Assembly: GCA_900756765.1 (NCBI GenBank)
Contig: CAAELE010000005.1
Location: 1-64,000 of the forward strand
Source of the DNA: an uncultured Collinsella sp.
GTDB taxonomy: Bacteria; Actinomycetota; Coriobacteriia; Coriobacteriales; Coriobacteriaceae
Reading direction: 5' to 3'
Length of the DNA: 64,000 bases
Part shown: positions 44,258-52,482 of the stretch, one piece after another
Layout of the letters: each line of letters begins with the position of its first letter
Position numbering within the stretch: the stretch's first letter is position 1
Translations under genes and position numbers: made by a program
Notes under the pieces: model-generated
Database searches by the model: none
Seen by the model: the letters and a program-made list of their open reading frames with translations, nothing else
Told to the model about the DNA's origin: nothing

Positions 44258-44363
44258 GATTGTCCTTTCAAAAACGTGTCCCGGCGACCGTTACCATTCC
44301 GCCGAGCTCTATATGCAAGGGCACATCATATCGCGTAAATCGAATATTCACACCCTTTCCGCA

Positions 44364-44407
44364 CCTACTCATTGGGTAGTCATTTAAGTCTGTCCCCAAT
44401 GAGTAGG
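44364..44407. repeat. Inverted repeat upstream of gltX
   Basis: CCTACTCATTGGG (44364-44376) and CCCAATGAGTAGG (44395-44407) are perfectly complementary around an 18-nt loop. There is no T-tract. It lies between divergent metK and gltX. Confidence 0.7.
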
Positions 44408-44488
44408 TCGGTGCCCTTTGTGCGGAGGTCGCTTTGTTGCTTTATACTGATGCGGTTAGACATCCATCCTGCAATCGAGGAGATTTCC

Positions 44489-45964
44489 ATGGCATCAGAC
44501 GTTCGCGTCCGCTTTGCACCCTCACCGACGGGCAAGCTGCACATCGGCGGCGCCCGCACCGCTATCTATAACTGGGCTTTCGCCCGCGCAAACGGCGGCA
44601 CGTTCATCCTGCGCATCGACGACACCGACCCCACCCGTTCCACCGACGAGAACACGCAGATAATTCTACGCGCCATGCGTTGGCTGGGCCTGGACTGGGA
44701 CGAGGGCCCCGAGGTGGGCGGCGACTATGGCCCCTACGCACAGACCGAGCGCCTGGACCTGTACAAGCAGGCCGCCCAGAAGCTTTGGGACGAGGGCAAG
44801 GCCTATCCCTGCTTTTGCACCAAGGAGCAGCTCGACGCCGACCGCAAGGCCGCGCAGGAGCGCAAGGACCCCTTCCAGGGCTATCAGCGCCGCTGCCGCG
44901 ATCTTGATCCCGAGGAGGCGCGCCGTCGCATCGAGGCCGGCGAGCCCTATGTCCTGCGCATCAAGGTGCCCGAGGACCGCGGCGACGTCGTCATCCACGA
45001 CGCCGTCCATGGCGAGGTGACCTTCGACGCCAAGGAGCTCGACGACTTCGTCATCTTCCGCTCCGATGGCACGCCCACGTATAACTTCGCGACCGTCGTC
45101 GACGACGCCATGATGAAGATCACCCACGTCATCCGCGGCGACGACCATCTGTCCAACACCCCGCGCCAGGTCATGGTCTACGAGGCCCTCGGCGCGCCCG
45201 TGCCCACGTTCGCCCACATCTCCATGATTTTGGGTGCTGACGGCAAGAAGCTCTCTAAGCGCCACGGTGCTACCTCGGTGGAGGAGTACCGCGACGCCGG
45301 TTATCTGGCCGACGCCTTCGTCAACTATCTGGCACTGCTCGGCTGGTCGCTCGACGGCGAGACCACGATCATCCCGCGCGACGTCCTGGCCAGCAAATTC
45401 TCGCTCGACCGCATCTCCAAGAACCCGGCGACCTTCGACCCCAAGAAGCTTGACTGGGTCAATGCCGAGTACATCAACGGCATGTCCGATGCTCAGTTTG
45501 CCGACGAGATCATGGTCCCCGAGCTGCACGAGGCGGGTCTCATCGAGGGCAATGTCGAGTACGGCGAGGATTGGATCGATGCGCTTGCCGCCATCGTCAA
45601 GCCGCGCACCAAGATGCCGGCCGACGCCGTGATCGTCGCCGCTCCCATCTTTGCCACGGCCGAGACGCTCGAGTATGACGAGAAGTCTGTTAACAAGGGC
45701 CTGGCCAAGGAAGGCATGGGCGCCATTTTGGATGCCGCCAAGGCTGCGCTCGAGGGCGTGGGCGAGTGGACCGCTGCGAGCATCGACGCCGCGCTTGAGC
45801 CGCTGCCCGAGCAGATGGACCTCAAGAAGCGCGTGGTGTTCCAGGCCGTGCGCGTCGCCGTCTGCGGCAACATGGTGAGCCCCCCGCTGGGCGAGACCAT
45901 GGCGCTCGTCGGCCGCGACGACTGCCTGGCGCGCATCGACCGCGCCCGCACGATGGCGCTGTAG
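44489..45964 (+). CDS. gltX: Glutamyl-tRNA synthetase
   Basis: Class I synthetase charging tRNA-Glu, 491 aa. The HIGH motif appears as PSPTGKLHIGGARTA. The KMSKS loop is DGKKLSKRHGATSVEEYRD. DDTDPTRS and RGDDHLSNTPRQ are also present. ATG 44489 follows CGAGGAGA; an upstream in-frame start at 44372 lies in the inverted-repeat region and is not favoured. A TATACT at 44443-44448 may be its -10. Confidence 0.96.
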   Translation: MASDVRVRFAPSPTGKLHIGGARTAIYNWAFARANGGTFILRIDDTDPTRSTDENTQIILRAMRWLGLDWDEGPEVGGDYGPYAQTERLDLYKQAAQKLWDEGKAYPCFCTKEQLDADRKAAQERKDPFQGYQRRCRDLDPEEARRRIEAGEPYVLRIKVPEDRGDVVIHDAVHGEVTFDAKELDDFVIFRSDGTPTYNFATVVDDAMMKITHVIRGDDHLSNTPRQVMVYEALGAPVPTFAHISMILGADGKKLSKRHGATSVEEYRDAGYLADAFVNYLALLGWSLDGETTIIPRDVLASKFSLDRISKNPATFDPKKLDWVNAEYINGMSDAQFADEIMVPELHEAGLIEGNVEYGEDWIDALAAIVKPRTKMPADAVIVAAPIFATAETLEYDEKSVNKGLAKEGMGAILDAAKAALEGVGEWTAASIDAALEPLPEQMDLKKRVVFQAVRVAVCGNMVSPPLGETMALVGRDDCLARIDRARTMAL

Positions 45965-46052
45965 CAGCTGCGTAAACGCATGTATCCGAGCCCCGTTCAC
46001 CCGAGCGGGGCTCTTGTTTCTGTAGACGTATGGGATAGGAGGTGCTGGGGCC

Positions 46053-48506
46053 ATGGCCGAGCAACTGTCGCTGTTTGGTTCGCCGGAACCGGAGGAAGCT
46101 CCGAAGTCCGCGGCCCCTGTCGCCGCCCCGGCGCAGCCCGAGTCCGCACCCGAACCTGTCGTCGCCTACGCGAGCGTTGTCCTCGACATCCCGACCCGTG
46201 CACTGTCCGAGCCGTTTGCCTACGGCATTCCGCAGCCACTCGCCAACGATGCACAGATCGGCTCCACCGTCCTAGTGCATTTTGGCAACCGTGCGGCCGC
46301 GGGCTACATCGTCGATATCGCACCCGAGCTTGCCAACCTGCAAGGCAGCAACGCCCTCGATCCCGCGCGCATCAAGCCTATCGAGGCTATCCTCAGCAGG
46401 CCGCTCTTTACCGCCGAGGCTGCCCGCATTGCGCGTTGGATGAGCCGCGAGTACGTCGCAACGCTTTCCGAGTGCCTGCGCCTGTTTTTGCCTCCGGGCG
46501 GTAGCCCGCGCGTTGTCAAGGGCGATGACGGCGCATGGTCGGTTGAGCGTCCCGCCGTCAAGCCTATTCAAAACCGCTGGGTCATGCTCACGCCCGAGGG
46601 CTTCGATTATAAGCCGCCCAAGACCGCCGTTCGCCAGCGCCAGCTCATCGAGGCGCTCCAGTGCGGCCCGGTTACGACGCGCGACCTCAACCTGCTCTAC
46701 AACAGTATGTCGGCGACTATCAGGGCGCTCGAAAAGCGCGGCGTCGTGGTGGTGGAGGAGCGCCGTGCCTGGCGCGGTTGCAGCGAGCAGACTACGCTGT
46801 CCTCCGCGAGCGGCAAAGCGCCGGTCGCACTTACGAACGGCCAGCAGCAGGCGCTCGCGCAGATTGAGCGCGCACGCCTGGATGCTCACGGCGATGTGGT
46901 GCTCGTCGATGGCGTCACCGGTTCCGGCAAAACCGAGGTCTACCTTTCGGCGATTGAGCGCGTGCTGGCGGCCGGCCGTTCGGCCTGCGTGCTCGTGCCC
47001 GAGATCTCGCTGACGGCCCAGACCGTCGGCCGCTTCCGCTCGCGCTTTGGCGAGACGGTCGCTGTGTTCCATTCGCGTCTTTCTGCTGGCGAGCGTCTGG
47101 ACCAGTGGGATATGGTCGCCAGCGGTGCCGCGCGCGTGGTCGTGGGCGCCCGCTCGGCGCTCTTTTGCCCGCTCAGCGACCTGGGTCTCATCATCATCGA
47201 CGAGGAGCACGAGACCAGCTACAAGCAGGGTTCCAGCCCACGCTACCATGCGCGCGAGGTGGCTGCCGAGATGGCGCGCCGCTATCGGTGTCCGCTCGTA
47301 CTGGGCTCCGCCACGCCCTCGGCCGAGGCCCTCGACCGCTGCCGCCGCGGCATGTACAACGGCGCCACCTGGACGCGCGTAGAGATGCCCGAGCGCCCGG
47401 GGCACGCGGTTCTGCCCACGGTTCGCATTGCCGATCTGCGCCGCGAGTTCGCACACGGCAGCCGCTCCATGTTCTCTAAACCGCTGATGGAAGGCCTGGA
47501 GCGCGTAGTCGAGCGCCGCGAGAAGGCCGTGTTGCTGCACAACCGCCGCGGCTTTGCGCCGTTCCTTATGTGCCGCGAGTGCGGCTGCGTGCCCACCTGC
47601 AACCACTGCTCCACCGCGCTCACGTACCACGAGCGTACGCACACGCTGCAGTGCCACACCTGCGGGTCGTCCTGGCGCGTACAGCCCTATCCGGCGCCCA
47701 CGAGTCGCTGTCCCAAGTGCGGCAGCCGCTACCTGGCAAAAATGGGCCTGGGCACGCAGCAGATTGAGGACGTGCTGCACCAGATGCTGCCCGACGATGT
47801 CGCCGTCATTCGCATGGATGCCGATTCCACGCGTTGCAAGGACGCGCATAAGAAGTTGCTCGAGCAGTTCGATGCCGCCGATTGCGCGGTGCTGCTGGGT
47901 ACCCAGATGATCGCCAAGGGCCTCGACTTTCCCGAGGTCACGCTTGTGGGTGTGGTCAATGCCGACTTTGCGCTCAAGCTGCCCGATTTTAGAGCAGGGG
48001 AGCGCGCCTGCGATCTGCTGGAGCAGGTTGCGGGCCGCGCCGGCCGCGGCGATCGCCCCGGCGAGGTCATCATCCAGACCTACCTGCCCGATGACCCGGT
48101 CATTCGTGCCGTCGCCGAGCACGACCGTTCGATCTTTACCGACTACGACCTGGACCAGCGCCGCGACGCCCTGTATCCGCCGTTCGTGCGCCTGACCAAC
48201 ATCTTGGTATGGTCGACGAACGCGGATGACGCGCGAGACTACATCGGTCGCATCGCGAAGCTCCTCAAGCGTCGCTGGCATGCCGCCGCGCCCGACTTTT
48301 TGCGGGCGGGGAGCGCCGTACCGCAGGTCCTGGGCCCGGCTTCGTGTGTAATCGAGAGAGCCAAGGACCGTTACCGCTTCCATCTGCTTGTAAAGTCGCC
48401 GGTAGGGTACCATGTCTCTGATGATATCGACGCCTGCCTCAAAGAGGTGGGCTCCGTGCGCGGCGTGAGCGTGAGCGTTGACGTCGACGCCTATGATTTG
48501 ATGTAA
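46053..48506 (+). CDS. priA: Primosomal protein N' (PriA helicase)
   Basis: Superfamily 2 DNA helicase that restarts stalled forks, 817 aa. An acidic/Pro-rich N-terminal extension (1-40) precedes the 3'-BD domain (about 45-150). Walker A is DGVTGSGKTEVYL (about residue 287), DEEH box IIIDEEHETSYKQ, and paired zinc fingers CRECGCVPTCNHC and CHTCGSSW...CPKCGSRYL (about residues 508-560), then GTQMIAKGLDFPEVTLVGV. GGAGG lies upstream with a rather long spacer. Confidence 0.95.
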   Translation: MAEQLSLFGSPEPEEAPKSAAPVAAPAQPESAPEPVVAYASVVLDIPTRALSEPFAYGIPQPLANDAQIGSTVLVHFGNRAAAGYIVDIAPELANLQGSNALDPARIKPIEAILSRPLFTAEAARIARWMSREYVATLSECLRLFLPPGGSPRVVKGDDGAWSVERPAVKPIQNRWVMLTPEGFDYKPPKTAVRQRQLIEALQCGPVTTRDLNLLYNSMSATIRALEKRGVVVVEERRAWRGCSEQTTLSSASGKAPVALTNGQQQALAQIERARLDAHGDVVLVDGVTGSGKTEVYLSAIERVLAAGRSACVLVPEISLTAQTVGRFRSRFGETVAVFHSRLSAGERLDQWDMVASGAARVVVGARSALFCPLSDLGLIIIDEEHETSYKQGSSPRYHAREVAAEMARRYRCPLVLGSATPSAEALDRCRRGMYNGATWTRVEMPERPGHAVLPTVRIADLRREFAHGSRSMFSKPLMEGLERVVERREKAVLLHNRRGFAPFLMCRECGCVPTCNHCSTALTYHERTHTLQCHTCGSSWRVQPYPAPTSRCPKCGSRYLAKMGLGTQQIEDVLHQMLPDDVAVIRMDADSTRCKDAHKKLLEQFDAADCAVLLGTQMIAKGLDFPEVTLVGVVNADFALKLPDFRAGERACDLLEQVAGRAGRGDRPGEVIIQTYLPDDPVIRAVAEHDRSIFTDYDLDQRRDALYPPFVRLTNILVWSTNADDARDYIGRIAKLLKRRWHAAAPDFLRAGSAVPQVLGPASCVIERAKDRYRFHLLVKSPVGYHVSDDIDACLKEVGSVRGVSVSVDVDAYDLM

Positions 48507-48524
48507 CAACCCGAAAGGATGGCC

Positions 48525-49061
48525 ATGGAAGCCAACGGAATCGTACTGTCGCCCGACCCTCGTCTGCGCCAGGAGTGCGCCGTCATCGAGGAGATCACCC
48601 CGGCGATCGAGGCGCTTGCCGAGAAGATGAAGAAGATGATGTTCGACAACGGTGGTTGCGGCCTGGCCGCCCCGCAGATCGGTGAGCTCATTCAGCTCGT
48701 CACCATCGACTGCGATTACAGCGACAAGAACGACTATGACCCGTACGTGCTCATCAACCCTGTCATTGTTGAGCAGAGCGACCATCTGGTGCCTTTTAGC
48801 GAGGGCTGCCTTTCTATCCCTGGCATTAGCTGCGAGATCGAGCGTCCCGATCACGTTGTCGTCGAGGCGTATGACCTGGACGCCAACCTGATTCGCTATG
48901 AGGCCACGGGCGACCTGTTCTGCGTGTGTCTGCAGCACGAGATCGATCACCTGCACGGCAACACCATGTTCGAGCGACTCAAGCCGATGCAGCGCATCAA
49001 GGCAGTCAAGGAGTACCAGGACGCCCTGGCCCGCGGCGCTCGACCGGGCGAGACGGAGTAG
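48525..49061 (+). CDS. def: Peptide deformylase
   Basis: Metalloenzyme that removes the formyl group from nascent protein N termini, 178 aa. All three motifs are intact: GCGLAAPQIG, EGCLSIPG (metal Cys) and QHEIDHLHG (two metal His and catalytic Glu). ATG 48525 has GAAAGGA at ideal spacing; ATG 48519 is too close to it. It precedes fmt, its functional counterpart, after a 330-bp structured gap. Confidence 0.96.
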   Translation: MEANGIVLSPDPRLRQECAVIEEITPAIEALAEKMKKMMFDNGGCGLAAPQIGELIQLVTIDCDYSDKNDYDPYVLINPVIVEQSDHLVPFSEGCLSIPGISCEIERPDHVVVEAYDLDANLIRYEATGDLFCVCLQHEIDHLHGNTMFERLKPMQRIKAVKEYQDALARGARPGETE

Positions 49062-49069
49062 GTCCCATC

Positions 49070-49171
49070 GTCCCCGGGGCGGGGCCCGCATATATCATCC
49101 CGTGCTCAAACATTCTCGCTTTGCTGCGAAACTGCGCGCGGGACGATATGTGGGCGCTCAGCGCCGGGGAC
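49070..49171. repeat. Imperfect palindrome downstream of def
   Basis: GTCCCC (49070-49075) with GGGGAC (49166-49171) and GGGCCCGCATATATCATCCCG with CGGGACGATATGTGGGC form long imperfect arms around a core of about 40 nt (ctcgctttgctgcgaaactg). There is no T-tract. The design, arms around an asymmetric core, resembles the elements at 27042 and 42750, but the core differs. Confidence 0.6.
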
Positions 49172-49247
49172 TGCGTTGTTCTGGCACGGTTCGCCCGGGT
49201 GCCGTTGGGCCAGGGAAGGGCGTCTTCGCTGATAATTGCTTTGTTGG

Positions 49248-49285
49248 AAGAGCTGCTTTTATTGCGGCTCTTTCTTTGGTTTTGG
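49248..49285 (+). terminator. Terminator-like hairpin upstream of fmt
   Basis: AAGAGCTGC (49248-49256) pairs with GCGGCTCTT (49264-49272), one G-T pair, then TCTTTGGTTTTG. It may end the def transcript or attenuate a leader. Confidence 0.55.
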
Positions 49286-49390
49286 GTATATTTGTTCTTG
49301 TTGAATTGTTATTGCGGATGGGCTGGGTACTTAGCTTTCCGCTGTTATTTGTAGCCGTCTCGGCTCGTTGTTGAGAGGAGACTAACTTTT

Positions 49391-50311
49391 ATGCGTATTG
49401 TGTTTATGGGTACGCCTGATTTTGCTGTGCCTTCGCTGACTTCGCTTGTTGAGGCTGGGAACGAAATTGCGCTCGTAATTACTCGTCCTGATGCTGTTCG
49501 TGGGCGTGGTAAGAAGCTCGAGCCGTCTCCCGTTAAGGCCAAGGCGCTTGAGCTGGGTCTGCCGGTCGTTGAGGCCAATCGTATGACGCCTGAGGTTGTT
49601 GAGGTGCTCCAGGCTGCGGATGCCGATATTTTCTGTGTGGCTGCCTATGGCTGCATTTTGCCTGATGAGGTGCTGCATATGGCGCCGCTTGGTATTGTGA
49701 ATGTTCATGCTTCGCTGCTGCCTCGTTGGCGTGGCGCTGCTCCCATTCAGCGTGCCATTCTTGCTGGTGATGAGGTTGCTGGCGTTTCCATTATGCGCAT
49801 TGGGCATGGCGTGGATACGGGCGCTTATTGCGCGCAGGCCTCGACCTCGGTTGCCGGTAAGCATGCCGAGGCGCTCACGATGGAGCTTGGTGAGCTTGGC
49901 GGTAAGTTGCTTGCCGATACGCTTCTCTCGCTTGCCGATGGTTCGGCTGTTTGGACTGAGCAGGATGAGTCGCTCGTCACTCATGCTGCCAAGATTTCCA
50001 AGCAGGAGATGCGTCTGGATCCGCAGATGGCGGCGCTTGATTGCGTGCGTCATGTGCTCGCTTCGTCCGATACCGCGCCTGCCCGTTGCGTGATTGCCTG
50101 CAAGTCGGTTCGCGTGCTCGATGCTGCGCCGGCTGATGTGTCGCTTGACGAGGGCAGTGTTGCCGTCAAGAGCAAGCGTGTTTACCTGGGCCTTTCTGAT
50201 GGCGCGGTTGAACTGCTTGAGGTTAAGCCCGATGGCAAGCGTGCCATGGCTGCTTCTGCCTGGGCTGCCGGCCTGCAGGGTGCCGACCTTACGTGGGGTG
50301 TACTGTCATGA
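49391..50311 (+). CDS. fmt: Methionyl-tRNA formyltransferase
   Basis: Formylates initiator Met-tRNA using 10-formyl-THF, 306 aa. Seen: IVFMGTPDFAVPSL, VTRPD-like VITRPDAVRGRGKK, NVHASLLPRWRGAAPIQRAI (catalytic Asn/His region) and VSIMRIGHGVDTGAY. GAGGAGA precedes the ATG. It overlaps rsmB by four bases. Confidence 0.95.
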   Translation: MRIVFMGTPDFAVPSLTSLVEAGNEIALVITRPDAVRGRGKKLEPSPVKAKALELGLPVVEANRMTPEVVEVLQAADADIFCVAAYGCILPDEVLHMAPLGIVNVHASLLPRWRGAAPIQRAILAGDEVAGVSIMRIGHGVDTGAYCAQASTSVAGKHAEALTMELGELGGKLLADTLLSLADGSAVWTEQDESLVTHAAKISKQEMRLDPQMAALDCVRHVLASSDTAPARCVIACKSVRVLDAAPADVSLDEGSVAVKSKRVYLGLSDGAVELLEVKPDGKRAMAASAWAAGLQGADLTWGVLS

Positions 50312-51708
50312 GCAAGTTGTCTCCCGCGCGCAAGCTTGCGCTCGATGTGTTGATGGAGGCCGATCGCCGCGGTATGTACGCACGCGACGTGCTGTCCTCC
50401 CGCGCTTCCGCCAAGGCCATTGACCAGCGCGATTCCGCTTTTGCCGCACGTTTGGCGCTCGGTGTTGCCGCCACGCAGGGCATTTTGGATGAGTTGCTCG
50501 ATCAGTTTTTGGATAAGCCCAAAAAGGTTGCGCCGCGCGTGCGCATGGCGCTTCGCATCTCGGCCTTCGAGATGCTCTATCTGCATACGCCGGGCCGCGT
50601 TGCCGTGAGCCAGGGTGTTGAGCTGGTCCGCAGCGGTGCTAAGTCTGCCGCCGGTCTGGCGAACGCCGTGCTGCATAAGGTTGCGGACAACGTTGAGGAC
50701 TTTGCCACAGCATCCGACGTTGATGAGTCCGAGCGCCGCCTGGTTCGCCTGTCTCGTTTGATGGGTCTTCCTCGCTGGCTGTGTGCTCGTATTATGGCCT
50801 CGTTCGATACGCCCGAGGGCGCGCTCAACTTTGCCGGTAATTTGGCCCCCGCGCCGCTTGCACTGCACGAGAATGCGTTTGCGACTAAGGCCGACCCGTA
50901 TATCTCGCAGCTCGTTGCGCCTGTCTTCCCGGGCTGCCATGCTCCGGTCGATGCACAGGTCACGGTTGCGTCCGGCGTGTTTGAACGCGCCGCTGCCGTT
51001 GCCTCGGACCTCAACGCTCAGCTTATCGCTACTGCGGCGACACGTCCCGGGCGTTGCTTGGAGATTGGTGCCGGCCGCGGCACCAAGACCTATGTGATGA
51101 TGTGCCAAGCCAAGCGTGCCGGGTATGAGCGTCAGCATACCGCGCTCGATCTGCACGATCGCAAGTGCGACCAGAATCTCGCGCGCCTGCACAAGGCGGG
51201 TATTACGGGTGTTCGTACGGTCTCGGGCGATGCCTGCGAGCTCAATGAGGTGCTCACGTCCTTTGATGCCATGCTCGGCGAGCCCGCCCTGTTCGACACG
51301 GTGTTTATCGATGCGCCGTGCTCTGGCACTGGCACCATGCGCCGCCATCCCGAGATACCGTGGCGCCTGACCGAGAACGACGTTACGTCTGAGCTGCCCC
51401 GCTTGCAGCTGACGATGCTCAAGGAAGCAGCCGCGCGCGTGGCTGCCGGCGGTGAGCTTGTCTATGCCACCTGCTCGGTTTTTGATGAAGAGAACACGCA
51501 GGTTGTGGATGCTTTCCTGGCCTCTCCCGAGGGCGCCGGCTTTACCGTGGCACCGCTCTCCGAATCTCAGATTCTGCAGCTGCCCGAGTTTGACCAGGCC
51601 AAGAAGCTCGTTTCCGTACGCCAAAACGACCGTGGGCTTTTCCAGAGCGTCCCCATAAACGCAGATTCCTACGACGGCCACTTCTGCGCCCGCCTGATCC
51701 ACAAGTAA
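50308..51708 (+). CDS. rsmB: 16S rRNA (cytosine-967-C5)-methyltransferase RsmB
   Basis: A two-domain protein of 466 aa: an N-terminal NusB-like RNA-binding domain (about residues 1-140, ARKLALDVLMEAD...AFAARLALGV) and a Rossmann methyltransferase domain with LEIGAGRGTKT (SAM site, near 250), FIDAPCSGTGTMRRHPEIPW and VYATCSVFDEEN, the two catalytic Cys. The ATGA overlap with fmt gives the start. It is the last gene of a def-fmt-rsmB group. Confidence 0.94.
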   Translation: MSKLSPARKLALDVLMEADRRGMYARDVLSSRASAKAIDQRDSAFAARLALGVAATQGILDELLDQFLDKPKKVAPRVRMALRISAFEMLYLHTPGRVAVSQGVELVRSGAKSAAGLANAVLHKVADNVEDFATASDVDESERRLVRLSRLMGLPRWLCARIMASFDTPEGALNFAGNLAPAPLALHENAFATKADPYISQLVAPVFPGCHAPVDAQVTVASGVFERAAAVASDLNAQLIATAATRPGRCLEIGAGRGTKTYVMMCQAKRAGYERQHTALDLHDRKCDQNLARLHKAGITGVRTVSGDACELNEVLTSFDAMLGEPALFDTVFIDAPCSGTGTMRRHPEIPWRLTENDVTSELPRLQLTMLKEAAARVAAGGELVYATCSVFDEENTQVVDAFLASPEGAGFTVAPLSESQILQLPEFDQAKKLVSVRQNDRGLFQSVPINADSYDGHFCARLIHK

Positions 51709-51712
51709 CTAC

Positions 51713-51782
51713 TAAGTTGCGGTGAAATAGGGATTGAATAGCGGCATCTACCCGCCAAATAGTCCTTATTTCACCGCAACTA
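51713..51782. repeat. GTTGCGGTGAAATAG palindrome, copy 3
   Basis: Arms AGTTGCGGTGAAATAGGGATT (from 51715) and AGTCCTTATTTCACCGCAACT (to 51781) pair throughout if two G-T pairs are allowed. An inner GCGG/CCGC hairpin (51741-51754) replaces the TAGGCC/GGCCTA of copy 2. Confidence 0.8.
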
Positions 51783-51840
51783 TGAAGGTCGTGCGAGTGG
51801 AGATCGTAATAGCGGTAAAGAGTGGTAAAAATAGCCCTGT

Positions 51841-52031
51841 CTCAAACTTGCTGTTATCAAAAGTAGGGCGGATTACGGGGATAGATTGGTGATGCCCGAC
51901 CACAGCAAAAATGGCCTAAATAAAACCGCAGGTAGATGGCTTGTTGAAATTTGCAAATTACCGGAATGTATAGAGGTTGTCAATTCAGCCCCGTAATCCG
52001 GCAGAGTTTTGAAATGTTACAAACTTAGCAT
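51841..52031. repeat. Decayed long inverted-repeat element
   Basis: GGATTACGGGG (51870-51880) and CCCCGTAATCC anchor imperfect arms of about 40 nt reaching 51841 and about 52030. The interior shares AAAACCGCAGGTAGA (51922-51936) and a diverged ATTGG...ACCAC...CAAnAAT block with the element at 23388-23549, but the second half of its central hairpin is gone. Confidence 0.6.
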
Positions 52032-52056
52032 CAGCCCGAAATCCGATCTATAGAAA

Positions 52057-52123
52057 AGTTGTGGTGAAATAGTTCCTGTTAGGCCGTTGGATGGGCTGAT
52101 TCAGGAACTATTTCACCGCAACT
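52057..52123. repeat. GTTGCGGTGAAATAG palindrome, copy 4 (variant arms)
   Basis: The 22-bp arms 52057-52078 and 52102-52123 pair with one G-T. Here the inner arm reads AGTTCCTG/CAGGAACT in place of AGGGACT/AGTCCCT, a compensated change that keeps the stem. Confidence 0.8.
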
Positions 52124-52157
52124 CATCAGGAAACCTGGGTGTCGGGACCGCTTGTCT

Positions 52158-52394
52158 CTAGTGGTTGTGCGGGCAGTTGGCGCAGCAGCCGCTGGTGGCG
52201 TTGGTGCTGGAACCACCGCTTCGCTGGTCGGTGTTGTAGAAGCCGCTTCCCTCAAACTTGATGCCGCTGGCCGAGAACGTCTTGGCCGCCGGAGCGCCGC
52301 AGCTCGGGCACACGACCTCGGGGGTCTCGGACATGGGATGCTCAACCTCAAACACGTTGCCGCAGCTCGAGCACTTGTAATCGTAGCGCGCCAT
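52158..52394 (-). CDS. FmdB-family zinc-ribbon protein
   Basis: A 78-aa small regulator-type protein with an N-terminal zinc ribbon: YDYKCSSCGNVFEVEH, then VVCPSCGAPA, giving the CxxC...CxxC pattern, followed by a Gly/Ser-rich part and a CCANCPHNH end. This is the FmdB/putative regulatory family. GGAAG lies before the ATG. Function is unknown; a role in transcription or metal handling is only suggested by the family. Confidence 0.85.
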   Translation of the reverse strand: MARYDYKCSSCGNVFEVEHPMSETPEVVCPSCGAPAAKTFSASGIKFEGSGFYNTDQRSGGSSTNATSGCCANCPHNH

Positions 52395-52482
52395 ATTACT
52401 TCCTTTTCAGCACAAAGCGGGCAGATCGCTCTGCCCGCATAAATTCAAACAGCTGTAACTGTACCCTATATCGGGGGTTTTA

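Larger units (their letters stand above)
49062..49390. other. Gene-free interval between def and fmt
   Basis: It holds the palindrome 49070-49171, a GC-rich hairpin region (GGCAC...GTGCC, about 49182-49204), a terminator-like hairpin (49248-49272) and the AT-rich fmt leader. No gene or known riboswitch was recognised. Confidence 0.7.
51709..52157. other. Gene-free interval between rsmB and the FmdB gene
   Basis: Two copies of the GTTGCGGTGAAATAG palindrome (51713-51782, 52057-52123) flank a decayed long inverted repeat (51841-52031). Composition is more AT-rich than the surroundings. No gene is supported; this looks like a landing site for repeats. Confidence 0.8.

Noticed and set aside
44258..44363. 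SAM riboswitch before metK
   Set aside because: No SAM-I or SAM-II core sequence or terminator arrangement is visible in the metK leader.
46272..49091. A 939-codon open frame on the minus strand
   Set aside because: Antisense to priA and def, which carry intact family motifs.
51709..52157. CRISPR-like array from the repeated GTTGCGGTGAAATAG units
   Set aside because: Only two units here, each is itself a palindrome, spacing is irregular and no cas genes are present.
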